From contig OU744732.1 in the NCBI GenBank assembly GCA_916613615.1, positions 30,080,673 through 30,144,672 on the forward strand: a DNA stretch of 64,000 bases, read 5' to 3'. Origin of the DNA: Steromphala cineraria (Eukaryota > Mollusca > Gastropoda > Trochida > Trochidae). This document shows, one piece after another, positions 56,501-63,032 of the stretch; within the stretch, counting starts at the first letter, position 1; each line of letters starts with the position of its first letter. The notes beneath the pieces are model-generated. The model did no database searches. It had not been told where the DNA came from and worked only from the letters and a program-made list of their open reading frames with translations. A program made the translations under genes and the position numbers.

Positions 56501-58767
56501 AATTCAAACTTAGTACAGTAGAACACGGATATAACGAACTCCAAGGGACCAAAGAATTTAGTTCGCTATATACGCTGTTCACTACAAGTGTTTGGCCGCC
56601 ATGCATAGGGCTTTTGATGGGACTTAAAATTGTTTTCACTATATTCAATTGTTTGCTATATCCGAGTTTGCTTCATCCATGCTCTACCGTATCTTAATTT
56701 TTAGGATAAGATGACAAATTTCTAGAGCCAATTGCATGCAAACATCTAAATACTTACCATGAACACTTTTTAATCATGAGTTAAAGATATGATTTAGCTT
56801 GACCTAGTTGGTAGGTTCATCAAAGAATTGTAGCATTTGTTTTTATTTAGTGATATCACTTAAATTTCGTTAATAAACATGTTATAGTGACTGCAATATT
56901 TCAAACATTCGATAACTATACCTGATCAAGATCTTCGACCATTGCCTTTTGACTGGTTGCAAAAATCTGGAACAGAAATTATATCAAAGTAGTTGCAAAG
57001 TATGTTAAAAATAAAATAGTGAAAGTTAATCTTAGACAGAAAAATATTACATGGAACTCTTTATCATAACGAATAATTACCAAAACATGGAAATTAGATC
57101 ATGCTTTTAACTTTGGGAGTACAAACAAGAAATTGATATATATACATTGTATCTACATTTACTCTGCAAAAACCTCTCTTTAGTCTCTCTAATTAAAACA
57201 AGATGTGTTTGTGAAACACGAATGCCCCCGGATGCATCCTGCTCGCTGTGTCAAGGTCAAGGTCACATGGTCAAATGTCATGGTGTCATCTGAAAGGTCT
57301 CATCACAGGGGATCCATATGTCAAGTATCAAAGACCTAGCTCTGACCAATCAAAAGTTATGACCAAGGTTAAAGTTTTTGTGGACAAACGGACAGACGGA
57401 CAGGTGAAAAACAATATACCCCCGGAATCTACGATCAGGGGGCATAAAAATTGTCTTGGAACACAAACTGACACGGATTACTTCTTTCAGTGGAATGCTG
57501 AAGAAATACAACTGATATACATTTACAACTTCAATTGCAAACAGAAGCAATGTTTTAGTTATCACAGTTATGAAGCAAATGACATTTAAGTGAAGTTGCT
57601 AACAATGTTATATTTGCTTGGCAAAAGGTTGATCTCAGTGTTTAATATCTTAAAGCATCCATGGGTTAATGTCAGTATTTTGATTACCTGGCTAAAAAGC
57701 TTGACGAGCTGTTTATTGTTGATATTATAAACCCTCTTCACAAAGCCAGGTATCAACAGTTTTATGAGCAGGTACATGTCCCCCTTGAACCCACCTGCAA
57801 AAAAAAAAGTTAATAATATTTTGTGTGATTCATCTATTTAGAAATGCAGATAAAGGTGTTAAAAGGTTGTTTGTAAATGTATGCATCTTAAATCTATGAA
57901 TGCGAGACCAAACAGAGAATAATTTGTACAACCTTAAAGATTTTGATAAGCTTAATTTATTAAATAACAACACTTTGGTACAGTCAAATTGAGAAATCAG
58001 TTATCAATGTTGAGTGTCGTAAACATAGCTTGTCATGAGCACGTTTTTTACGGTTATCGATTAATTAAAGAAAATACTCAAAATATATTTCTCAGCATAG
58101 ACGGACAAGCTGCTGCTATTGAACCAAACGTCGTGACAGAGAAAAAATTATATGTTGCCCTAAGGTATCATATGAAAAATATGAACCCCGATATTATTGC
58201 CCTTGAAGGTATTAAATAGAGATTATTACCCTCAGAAGTGTGTCATGACTCTTACAAAACGAGTGTGAATTTTTGTATTACTCAAGTGAGAGTGAGGGTT
58301 ATACACAAATTTGCAGGAGTTTCGTAAAAGTCAAATGACACACATCCGAGGGTAATAATTTCTTTAGTAACGATTCTATTCCATTTTCCCATCTTAGAAA
58401 TATCCAAGAAACGGGCCGCTTCCATTGCGACGGTCGGCTACAGTGACATCACGAACAATGGTATTATGACGGCGAAAAAATACAGGAACAACAATCATTG
58501 CTAGGCATAAGTGATATGTGCACTAGTGCTCATATTGAAAATATGTCACCATTTATTTTCAACCATATGTGTAATAAAATCACTTACTTCCACTGTTTCC
58601 CTTCCTCAGATAGTTGGACACAAGCTGAGTCTTCCCAGTGTAGCTGTTCTCTTCCGCAATGTCCGCACACAGACGACGAAACTGGCGGAAAGAGTTGTCC
58701 TTCTCTGTGTCCGGGTCTGTCGACTTAGGAGGTGCACTTCCGTTAGTGTCCACATCGGAGGATGGTC
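44405..58767 (-). CDS. LIG3: DNA ligase III, lacking only its 5' exons
   Basis: ATP-dependent ligase that seals nicks in base-excision and single-strand-break repair (with XRCC1) and in mitochondria. Eighteen exons in consistent phase give about 785 residues collinear with vertebrate LIG3. In order: DNA-binding domain (exons 58.6-54.3 kb); adenylation domain with motif I KYDGER (53.1 kb), VFDCLHIN (51.9 kb), [10 protein letters not shown] (50.9 kb) and HWLKVKKDY (49.6 kb); the OB fold with [14 protein letters not shown] (48.6 kb); a Lys/Ser/Asp-rich linker with basic, NLS-like PPTKKKKGG and [11 protein letters not shown]; a PBZ zinc finger; and a C-terminal BRCT ending at the TGA at 44405-44407. 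Vertebrate LIG3 has no PBZ. The PARP-like N-terminal zinc finger and start codon were not found; they should lie right of 58767, perhaps in the assembly gap or past the window. Confidence 0.97.
44757..44875. mobile_element. Fold-back in the last LIG3 intron
   Basis: CCCATGACATACTTTGTTTA faces AAACATAGTATGTCATGG, with 'cactcgtg' against 'cacttgtg' inside. Flanking 'aataaacagaatatta' also occurs at about 45131. Confidence 0.6.
45155..45290. mobile_element. Palindromic element in the last LIG3 intron, copy 1
   Basis: 'tactacttttattaaattcgtgaat' faces 'cattaactcgtttaataaaaatagta'. The same palindrome lies in opposite orientation at 59746-59880. The remainder of the intron (44507-45499) shows no exon. 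Confidence 0.6.
45500..45569 (-). CDS. LIG3: LIG3 exon Q: BRCT middle
   Basis: Acceptor ACTGATGAG|ATTTGATG, donor GGAAAG|GTGAGA, 70 bases. Encodes [20 protein letters not shown], matching LIG3 'FDGDLVQEFDMTSATHV'. Confidence 0.93.
46190..46290. mobile_element. Fold-back family copy beside LIG3 exon P
   Basis: TTTGAGAGGCATTTTAGAAG starts it; 'gaagaagaacaagtt' and 'aacttgttcttcttc' are facing arms. It ends within 30-40 bp of the exon P donor. Confidence 0.7.
46320..46537 (-). CDS. LIG3: LIG3 exon P: PBZ zinc finger and start of BRCT
   Basis: Acceptor CATTTCACAG|TCAAAG, donor CATAGC|GTATCC, 218 bases. The first 25 codons read [17 protein letters not shown] and then LAKFRHP. The spacing C-x5-C-x6-H-x5-H with the YG and CY residues is the PBZ (poly(ADP-ribose)-binding) consensus. 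A Ser/Thr/Pro spacer follows, then [14 protein letters not shown], the start of the LIG3 BRCT ('LLDIFTGVRLYLPP'). Phases fit both neighbours. Confidence 0.94.
46940..47301. mobile_element. MITE with ~120-bp terminal inverted repeats
   Basis: TACCTGTAATTTTTACGTCC at the left faces GATGTAAACATTGCAGGTA at the right. 'gttacatctagc', 'actaggtccgtgt' and 'accaatgaaaa' all have inverted partners. It lies 26 bp from the exon O donor. Confidence 0.75.
47327..47530 (-). CDS. LIG3: LIG3 exon O: basic linker
   Basis: Acceptor TTGACAG|CTTCTG, donor AAGAAG|GTTTGT, 68 codons. Begins [11 protein letters not shown], matching LIG3 'ELYQLSKEK'. Then low-complexity with [23 protein letters not shown] and VDDEDEDE: nuclear-localisation-like and acidic patches. 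Confidence 0.93.
47690..47812 (+). mobile_element. LINE 3' end with (TTA)n tail
   Basis: 'gattgtggttgttctttgtattc', 'aacatgaattccctttggggg', TAATAAAGTATTATTATTAT. The spelling before the tail is typical of non-LTR elements in many invertebrates. Confidence 0.55.
48196..48504. mobile_element. Second copy of the CCGTATTCGACC MITE
   Basis: 'gcaataagccccctctccc', 'caggcataccctacatgacaa' and 'aggtcgaacacag' follow the order of the copy at 13563-13877. Ends diverged. It lies 80 bp from the exon N donor. Confidence 0.7.
48584..48948 (-). CDS. LIG3: LIG3 exon N: OB fold and motif VI, with a likely GC donor
   Basis: Acceptor TTTCCCACCAG|GTGGC. Encodes [15 protein letters not shown] through [20 protein letters not shown] and [14 protein letters not shown]. 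The end matching LIG3 length and phase is CTACAG|GCATGT, a GC donor. The only phase-compatible GT alternative (GCATGT|GTTGGA) adds two residues and has a poor consensus. Confidence 0.95.
49536..49659 (-). CDS. LIG3: LIG3 exon M: motif V
   Basis: Acceptor GTTTATAG|AGCATG, donor ACAAAG|GTAAAG. Encodes [16 protein letters not shown] and [27 protein letters not shown] is motif V. Confidence 0.97.
50180..50700 (+). mobile_element. Penelope-like element, 3' end
   Basis: It contains the C-terminal coding remnant (50227-50403), a non-coding tail, and the terminal motif GCTTGATAACGGTATAAG / ATACCGAAACGTCG at about 50620-50660. AATAAAGAAGTTGTTCATCC follows. The terminal stem (GGTAT/ATACC) then GAAACG resembles the hammerhead layout of this class, though the core reads TTGATAA, not CTGATGA. 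Confidence 0.75.
50227..50403 (+). pseudogene. Penelope-like polyprotein C-terminus (remnant)
   Basis: After an upstream stop, the frame reads [40 protein letters not shown] and [13 protein letters not shown] before TAA at 50401. This is the end of the GIY-YIG-containing protein of Penelope-like elements ('H.I.W......R...E...I......N.D.G'). The rest of the protein is absent: a 5'-truncated copy. Confidence 0.75.
50848..50925 (-). CDS. LIG3: LIG3 exon L: motif IV
   Basis: Acceptor TTATTCCAG|AAACC, donor GTTAAT|GTGAGT, 26 codons. Encodes [26 protein letters not shown] is motif IV. Confidence 0.96.
51316..51403 (-). CDS. LIG3: LIG3 exon K
   Basis: Acceptor CTCCTGCAG|ACCCATC, donor ATCCTG|GTAAGT. 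Encodes [20 protein letters not shown] then MFSEYEH, matching the LIG3 [12 protein letters not shown] block. Confidence 0.96.
51858..51937 (-). CDS. LIG3: LIG3 exon J: motif III
   Basis: Acceptor CACTTCAG|AAAGCTG, donor GATAA|GTAAGT. Encodes [28 protein letters not shown] is ligase motif III. Confidence 0.97.
51955..52290. repeat. ~51-bp tandem array in a LIG3 intron
   Basis: About six units of AAGAAAAAGAGTCAAATGTA then 'gtaataacatcattatagt', near-identical, between exons I and J. Confidence 0.85.
52392..52523 (-). CDS. LIG3: LIG3 exon I
   Basis: Acceptor TTTCAG|GTGGCC, donor CATAAA|GTATGT, 44 codons. Contains [20 protein letters not shown], with the conserved ligase Glu (DSEVL). Confidence 0.97.
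53080..53235 (-). CDS. LIG3: LIG3 exon H: catalytic lysine (motif I)
   Basis: Acceptor GGTATCCAG|GCGGAG, donor CATAAG|GTAGGA, 52 codons. Contains [17 protein letters not shown]; the Lys of KYDGER is the residue that accepts AMP in this family. No catalytic change is seen. Confidence 0.98.
53760..54150. mobile_element. Dispersed repeat, copy 2, in a LIG3 intron
   Basis: Shares CGCCATTTTCCAAAGTGCCA, 'ttgttggaatgatta' and 'aattcaagtac' with 31990-32385. It is followed by a ~95-bp direct duplication (gacttactaaggaaacataac at 54165; gacttactaaagaaacataac at 54263). Confidence 0.65.
54333..54495 (-). CDS. LIG3: LIG3 exon G
   Basis: Acceptor AATCACAG|ATTGG, donor ATGTTG|GTGAGT. Reads [20 protein letters not shown] to LMTAVLPML, end of the DNA-binding domain. 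Confidence 0.97.
54627..54775. repeat. ~75-bp direct duplication
   Basis: GCAAAGAATATATCCTAATT, 'tcaaacttcaccag' and 'tgtgatgacagacttaaatt' occur twice, starting about 54628 and 54703, in the intron between exons F and G. Confidence 0.8.
54839..54916 (-). CDS. LIG3: LIG3 exon F
   Basis: Acceptor TTTCAG|TTGTAC, donor CACAT|GTAGGT, 78 bases. Reads [19 protein letters not shown], matching LIG3. The donor is placed before an in-frame TAG and the phase is completed by exon G. Confidence 0.95.
55748..55827 (-). CDS. LIG3: LIG3 exon E
   Basis: Acceptor GTTTACAG|GTAGAC, donor AAAAG|GTGATT. Reads [18 protein letters not shown], matching LIG3 'VDEFLLRLSKLTKEDEQ'. Confidence 0.96.
56128..56214 (-). 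CDS. LIG3: LIG3 exon D
   Basis: Acceptor TTGTTCAG|GGTGACG, donor CATGAG|GTATTT, 29 codons. Begins [15 protein letters not shown], matching LIG3 'GDVSETIRVFFEQSK'. Confidence 0.96.
56515..56695. mobile_element. MITE with pogo/Tigger-like termini
   Basis: CAGTAGAACACGGATATAAC at the left faces 'gctatatccgag' and 'ccatgctctaccgt' at the right; an internal 'agttcgctatat' also faces 'gatataacgaact'. Such sequence is usual at pogo-type ends. Confidence 0.65.
56922..56966 (-). CDS. LIG3: LIG3 exon C: 45-base microexon
   Basis: Acceptor TGTTCCAG|ATTTTTG, donor GATCAG|GTATAG. Encodes [15 protein letters not shown], bridging exons B and D in phase 0. Confidence 0.93.
57195..57445. mobile_element. Mollusc-type 'gtgtttgtgaaacac' repeat with GCCCCC termini
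   Basis: It starts ACAAGATGTGTTTGTGAAAC and 'gaatgccccc', passes CAATCAAAAGTTATGACCAA and 'cggacagacggacag', and ends AGGGGGCATAAAAA. 'atgccccc' and 'gggggcat' are inverted. It includes 'caaggtcaaggtca', an extended receptor half-site. Confidence 0.7.
57688..57794 (-). CDS. LIG3: LIG3 exon B: DNA-binding domain
   Basis: Acceptor TTTTTTGCAG|GTGGG, donor AGCCAG|GTAATC, 107 bases. Reads [16 protein letters not shown] and [13 protein letters not shown], near-identical to vertebrate LIG3. Confidence 0.96.
58210..58560. mobile_element. Dispersed element with inverted core, copy 2
   Basis: Matches 25487-25830: GATTATTACCCTCAGAAG faces 'catccgagggtaataatttc', followed by 'gacatcacgaacaatggt'. It stops about 30 bp from LIG3 exon A. 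Confidence 0.65.
58588..58767 (-). CDS. LIG3: LIG3 exon A: start of DNA-binding domain
   Basis: Acceptor TTTCTTCCTGTAG|GACCATC, donor GGAA|GTAAGT. Encodes an acidic linker then [19 protein letters not shown], matching LIG3 'FRKLCAMVADNPSY'. Enters with one base from an unseen exon. Its acceptor sits in the first unit of a 90-bp tandem repeat. Confidence 0.95.
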
Positions 58768-59012
58768 CTACAGGAAGAAACATTCAAACTCCTTACAGCC
58801 CGTTAACAGCCAACCAAGGATTGACAAAATTTATACATAATACTTCTGTAGATGGTCCTACGGGAAGAAACATTCAAACTCCTTACAGCCCGTTAACAGC
58901 CAACCAAGGATTGACAAAATTTATACATAATACTTCTGTAGATGGTCCTACGGGAAGAAACATTCAAACTCCTTACAGCCCGTTAACAGCCAACAAAGGA
59001 TTGAAAACATAG
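58761..59012. repeat. 90-bp tandem repeat (2.8 copies) containing the LIG3 exon A acceptor
   Basis: Units start at 58761, 58851 and 58941 with GATGGTCCTAC(A/G)GGAAG. They are nearly identical. On the minus strand each holds a pyrimidine tract and TTTCTTCC(T/C)GTAG, so the splice acceptor is present three times. Only the unit at 58761 adjoins the exon. Confidence 0.92.
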
Positions 59013-60337
59013 ATTTACCCCTGAGTCCTGCTTCAAACACTTGTAAAATTTTGAAACAATTCCTAAAAAATTAAGCTGTGAGTCACGGGATACAAGATCT
59101 TTTCATGGTACTTTTGCTTACACATTAAAGGACTCATTTATAACCTGCAAGGACTCACAAGACATGGGCTTGTAAGTCCCTGAACTCAGCAGGTCATATT
59201 TGTAGATTGATCACTGCATTTATATATAATAATTCTTGACTCCTAAGTTAAAATATAATTTCAGACAATTTTTTGTGTGCTCTCGGCCCTAAGTACTGAA
59301 TATGCCACAGCGCAAGTTAAAGTGATGTTTTATCCTTATTATTCTGAGCACCAAGCGAGTGAACAACGTCTCCCATCTTTGAACATCTTTTGGTAGGAAG
59401 CGTCGAGGATTCCCACCCGCCCTCCCGAGTAGCTGCCCCTGCTGTGTGCTGTATTGATCTTTCATGTAATACCATGAGAAACATCAAAGATAGATAGGGA
59501 AATGATATCAAGTGTTTCAGGATTAATCATTGATATTACACTGGCTAGTATTACAAACATATAAAGTAAGCACAGTGTTTGAAATAAGCGTAGACCTGTA
59601 GGCCAGACACCGACAGTTATTCACAAGGGACCACACTTTTAATATCTGCAGGTCCTTACAGGCTCACATTTTTGTTTATAATTATGATACTATTCCTTTC
59701 TAATATTACTTTCAGTGAGACATATTTCCCTGCCAAACCCTCATAAATATATAGAGGATACTAAACGACCTCCCATTTAATACTATTTTTATTAAACAAG
59801 TTAATGATTTTGTATAAATCGAGCGAAAGCGAGTTTGATACCAAATCATTCACGAGTTTAATAATAAAAGTACCGAGGGTACAGAAGCTCACCTTAAAAT
59901 GAATGATGTGGTAATATGGTTTAATTGTGTAACCATCTTTTATATGATAATTGATTATGGCTGCCATCATGATTTTTTTATCTTTTAAAATGCTATTCTT
60001 CTGTTGGAAACCACTAGAGTTTGAACAAACATTAATACAAGAATGATATAATCATGATTTGTTAACAAGCAGTAGGTTTTTGTATAACATTTTTGTATAT
60101 CCATGGCTAAATTGGTGACCATCTTGGACTTTTTAATCTTCAAAATGCTACTTTTATGTGGCCATCTGTATTCAATTCAATTTATTTCAATACTTAAAGG
60201 CCACAGGCCTATAGTACAAAAGATACATTTACCTCCTTCGCAGGGATCATATTATGGTGATAATTATAATTTTTAAACATATCATATATAGTGAAATATT
60301 ATACTATAGCATATACAATTTCTCAAAATAGACATCA
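59013..60337. other. Upstream LIG3 intron or flank
   Basis: Contains the second palindromic element (59746-59880, TAATACTATTTTTATTAAAC facing GTTTAATAATAAAAGTA) and a GC-richer open segment at about 59330-59450 that I could not confirm as an exon. No PARP-type zinc-finger coding sequence was found. Confidence 0.6.
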
Positions 60338-60537
60338 NNNNNNNNNNNNNNNNNNNNNNNNNNNNNNNNNNNNNNNNNNNNNNNNNNNNNNNNNNNNNNN
60401 NNNNNNNNNNNNNNNNNNNNNNNNNNNNNNNNNNNNNNNNNNNNNNNNNNNNNNNNNNNNNNNNNNNNNNNNNNNNNNNNNNNNNNNNNNNNNNNNNNNN
60501 NNNNNNNNNNNNNNNNNNNNNNNNNNNNNNNNNNNNN
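60338..60537. other. Assembly gap (200 N)
   Basis: A run of exactly 200 N. It hides the left boundary of the tandem duplication and might hide ligase 5' sequence. Confidence 0.99.
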
Positions 60538-61497
60538 CATTTGACTCTGTAGGTAAAGGTGTAAAAAGTATAAAGAATATATCTTGTTGAATAGTTTGTC
60601 ATGTGTTACACTGTGTTGTTTTGTTAAAGTTAGCCTTATGTGATAATTACCAACCCCTGAGACCACAAAGAGTGTATCTTTATTCATAAGAATCTCCTGG
60701 ATTTAAATATTTTCAATTGAAACACTTTGCCACAATCAAGGCTATTGCCATGTACCAGTATTGTAGATGAGGTTTTATTCAATTACGTACTTGCTTTTTT
60801 AATGAATGAATTGAACCAATGTTGTTTTGGTTATATCTTTATTATCTTTTCTTAACTTTCCATACGTATTTCGAGCACATGTTTTGTAAATTGCCATTTG
60901 TACTTGTAACTATATTTATATTTTTTCAAAACAAAGTCATACATTTTTCTTGTGATTTTTATTTTCAAAGTATCAAAGTAGATTCACACTGTAAACAGCC
61001 GATCTTCACCATGAGTTTGCAGATATCTAAAAGAAAAAAGAGACACATTGAATGCTAATGCGAAATTGGCGTTTTTATACATAAAGAATACAGAAATACA
61101 AATGGTAACGTTTTACTATCCTTCAACGATGTCAGAGTTAAAAACCTTATCACATTGAAGTTAATTTATCAAATGCTGATCACAGTTTGAACTGATTTTA
61201 TAAACGAATACAAATATTTGAAATTGAAACAAGAAACTCACTTTGTTGTTACACCAAGTTCTAGCCATGTCGGCCACGTCGTCGGCGTCTACAGCATCTA
61301 CGTCGCCTATGGGCATTGGTCATATCCAAGGTCAGCAAGGAGCCTGTGAAGAAAAGATGAATATGATAAATAAGTAAAATCCCGAAGTATTATTTTGTAA
61401 ATAGAAGTATCTATGGTAAGTTGTTTGACTTATAGGAAAAGCAATTTTGAGGATTATAAAGTCTCTCAGACCAAAGCACCTATATTTTCGACATCAG
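60538..61497. repeat. Tandem duplication, copy 1
   Basis: From CATTTGACTCTGTAGGTAAA after the gap to ATTTTCGACATC, this segment recurs at 63033-64000 with only scattered substitutions and small indels; the offset is about 2.5 kb. It carries the 3' exon and intron of the Arg-rich peptide gene. Minus-strand AATAAA motifs at 60838-60843 and 60678-60683 are candidate poly(A) signals. Confidence 0.95.
61261..61343 (-). CDS. Arg-rich peptide gene copy 1, exon 2 (mature peptide)
   Basis: 83 bases from acceptor TTCACAG to TAG. It encodes the end of the signal peptide and the Arg/Cys/His mature part, mainly through CGN and AGR codons, GC-rich against AT-rich flanks. Confidence 0.78.
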
Positions 61498-61557
61498 CAA
61501 ATAGGACAAATTATACTTACCAAAAAGCATGAGGACAAGCAAATAAGAAATCTTCAT
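61261..61557 (-). CDS. Secreted 39-residue Arg/Cys-rich peptide (putative cationic host-defence peptide), copy 1
   Basis: Two exons: 61521-61557 and 61261-61343. Exon 1 starts with ATG at 61557 and encodes MKISYLLVLMLF, with donor TTTTTG|GTAAGT. Exon 2 has acceptor TTTTCTTCACAG|GCTCC and ends at TAG 61261-61263. The joined frame (phase 1) gives a hydrophobic signal peptide ending ...LDMTNA, a good signal-peptidase site. A ~16-residue mature part follows: HRRRRCC, then five Arg, G, R, H, G (10 Arg, 2 adjacent Cys, 2 His). The terminal Gly could serve amidation. A TATA box at 61625-61633 and exact preservation of the exon in a second copy support a real gene. I do not recognise the family; the antimicrobial role is inferred from charge and secretion. 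A short protamine-like basic peptide is excluded by the signal sequence. Confidence 0.75.
61521..61557 (-). CDS. Arg-rich peptide gene copy 1, exon 1 (signal peptide)
   Basis: Twelve codons plus one base, bounded by the ATG (context ACAAGATGA) and the consensus donor GGTAAGT. The sequence just before the ATG (CTTTCTCCTTCACATTCACTTGCACAAG) is pyrimidine-rich and could also act as an acceptor for an upstream untranslated exon. Confidence 0.75.
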
Positions 61558-61624
61558 CTTGTGCAAGTGAATGTGAAGGAGAAAGTAGAGTAATTTGTTA
61601 CAATGAATTTTAGAAAATTGACTC

Positions 61625-61633
61625 CTTATATAT
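61625..61633 (-). promoter_or_regulatory. TATA box of the Arg-rich peptide gene
   Basis: ATATATAAGG on the minus strand, about 70 bases before the ATG. This places a start site near 61600 and a ~40-base 5' UTR. Such a compact TATA promoter suits an inducible small gene. Confidence 0.6.
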
Positions 61634-62209
61634 GCTTAATGGTTAGTGTTTACTACTTCCTCAATCAGCGTCCAAAAGTAAACACACAGCCTTTCACTGA
61701 AAACCTGAAGTTTTTATTTACAATCCACACACATTTTTAAATCTGTAACCGTGACCATAGTGAAAGTACGTGAGTGTTTCAGTGTTGGAGAAAACAACAT
61801 GATATCCACACTATCACTGGGCTACATGGTTAGCACTGCTGCTAAGACTATAATTTCATACGTTTTCACTGTTGGTCAATATCCCATGTTGTTCCTTATG
61901 AAAGCTTATAAATTCAAAAGATAAGTTCAAACTCATTTCATTTGAAGGCAAGCTACCATTGACAGTTAAGGCCATTAATTTTACATGAAGAGTTAGGAAC
62001 ATATAAATCGTTAAAGATTCAAAATTGTTACCACATGAACCTTACTCTGGATGAAATTGATGAATCTGATAGATTAATATGCTCTTCACGATACATTTTA
62101 CCCATTAAAAGTCCATGATAAATCTCATGGTTCATTGAAAAACAGTTACATATCCATTTGCTAAAACAGTTCTATTTGATAGTCACCAGGAGTATGTAGT
62201 AGTACTTAC

Positions 62210-62400
62210 TGTTCAAACCAGGTTATCTCCCTTTAAGCGTGGACGTTTCATCATTGATCACGATATTGTGAAATGCCTTAAATTTCCCTACACATAGATA
62301 GTTAGAAGGGGACATAAACGTGCAAACGCAGCATGTATGGATGGTTATGCAAATGAGAGTAACTTGAATGAACTTAGAGAAATGTATCATCCTTATATAG
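62210..62400 (-). promoter_or_regulatory. Second TATA-like promoter with possible untranslated exon
   Basis: CCTATATAAGGATG on the minus strand (TATATAAGG at 62391-62399) precedes a segment that ends in a consensus donor TTGAACA|GTAAGT at 62209. Only a short frame (MKRPRLKGDNLV) lies inside. It could be an alternative 5' exon of the peptide gene joining the pyrimidine-AG site before its ATG. An octamer ATGCAAAT is at about 62346. Confidence 0.3.
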
Positions 62401-62698
62401 GCCGATGATCAACACAAGATGTTGAGGTCCGGAGAGATTGGGTTATCAAATGACTAATTCGTTCCAACCCCAATGTCACTCACTCGACCTTTTTGATGGA
62501 ATTAGCAAAAGTTATTAGTGTATAGGTAACAATGTCACTCACTCAGAGATTGATTCTTTTTTATGTCACACATGTTACATATGTATTCTAATATTGTAAT
62601 GAATATCAAACAATCGACAGACAAAACTTTATTTCAAATGTATTTTTATGTGGTCTGTGTTAAAGAGAGAAAAAAGGAATGAGAGAGAATGAGATGGA

Positions 62699-62787
62699 GC
62701 GAGAGAAAGAGAGAGAGAGAGAGAGGTAAGAAAGAGAAAGAAAGGTATATAGACAGCGTGAGGGTCTCTCTCTCTCTCTCTCTCTCT

Positions 62788-62826
<39 letters not shown>
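62699..62826. repeat. (GA)n and (CT)n microsatellite fold-back
   Basis: A GA-rich run (62699-62745), then (CT)n from about 62764 to 62787, then (GA)n to 62826. The last two are mutually complementary around TTTTG, a potential long hairpin. Confidence 0.9.
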
Positions 62827-62832
<6 letters not shown>

Positions 62833-63032
62833 GTTGAGAAGAATGTTTGTTTATGACATTTTTCTCATATTACGCCCTGATGAGATAATTCATATATCCT
62901 TATACATTTACTTGCTTTGCAGTTTATCTTAATTTCAAAAATGATAATAACAAATGATTATAATTATTTCTTATCATAATCATATTATTTTCCGATTCGA
63001 TGATGTAAGTCATACATTAAGAACCAATTCTA

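Larger units (their letters stand above)
61634..63032. other. Spacer between the two duplicated segments
   Basis: Mostly unique AT-rich sequence with the second TATA-like site and a (GA)n/(CT)n fold-back. No further coding sequence is supported. Confidence 0.6.

Noticed and set aside
57989..58219. 76-codon plus-strand ORF as a gene
   Set aside because: It overlaps the start of a dispersed element and shows no domain, splice sites or conservation clue.
58659..59012. 117-codon plus-strand ORF with internal 30-residue repeats
   Set aside because: The repetition comes from the 90-bp tandem array; the strand is opposite to LIG3 exon A, which it overlaps.
59330..59450. GC-richer minus-strand open segment (ESSTLPTKRCSKMGDVVHS) as a LIG3 linker exon
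   Set aside because: A donor at CTTG|GTGCTC would give the right phase for exon A, but the donor is weak, the acceptor ambiguous and the residues match no LIG3 block. Left unassigned.
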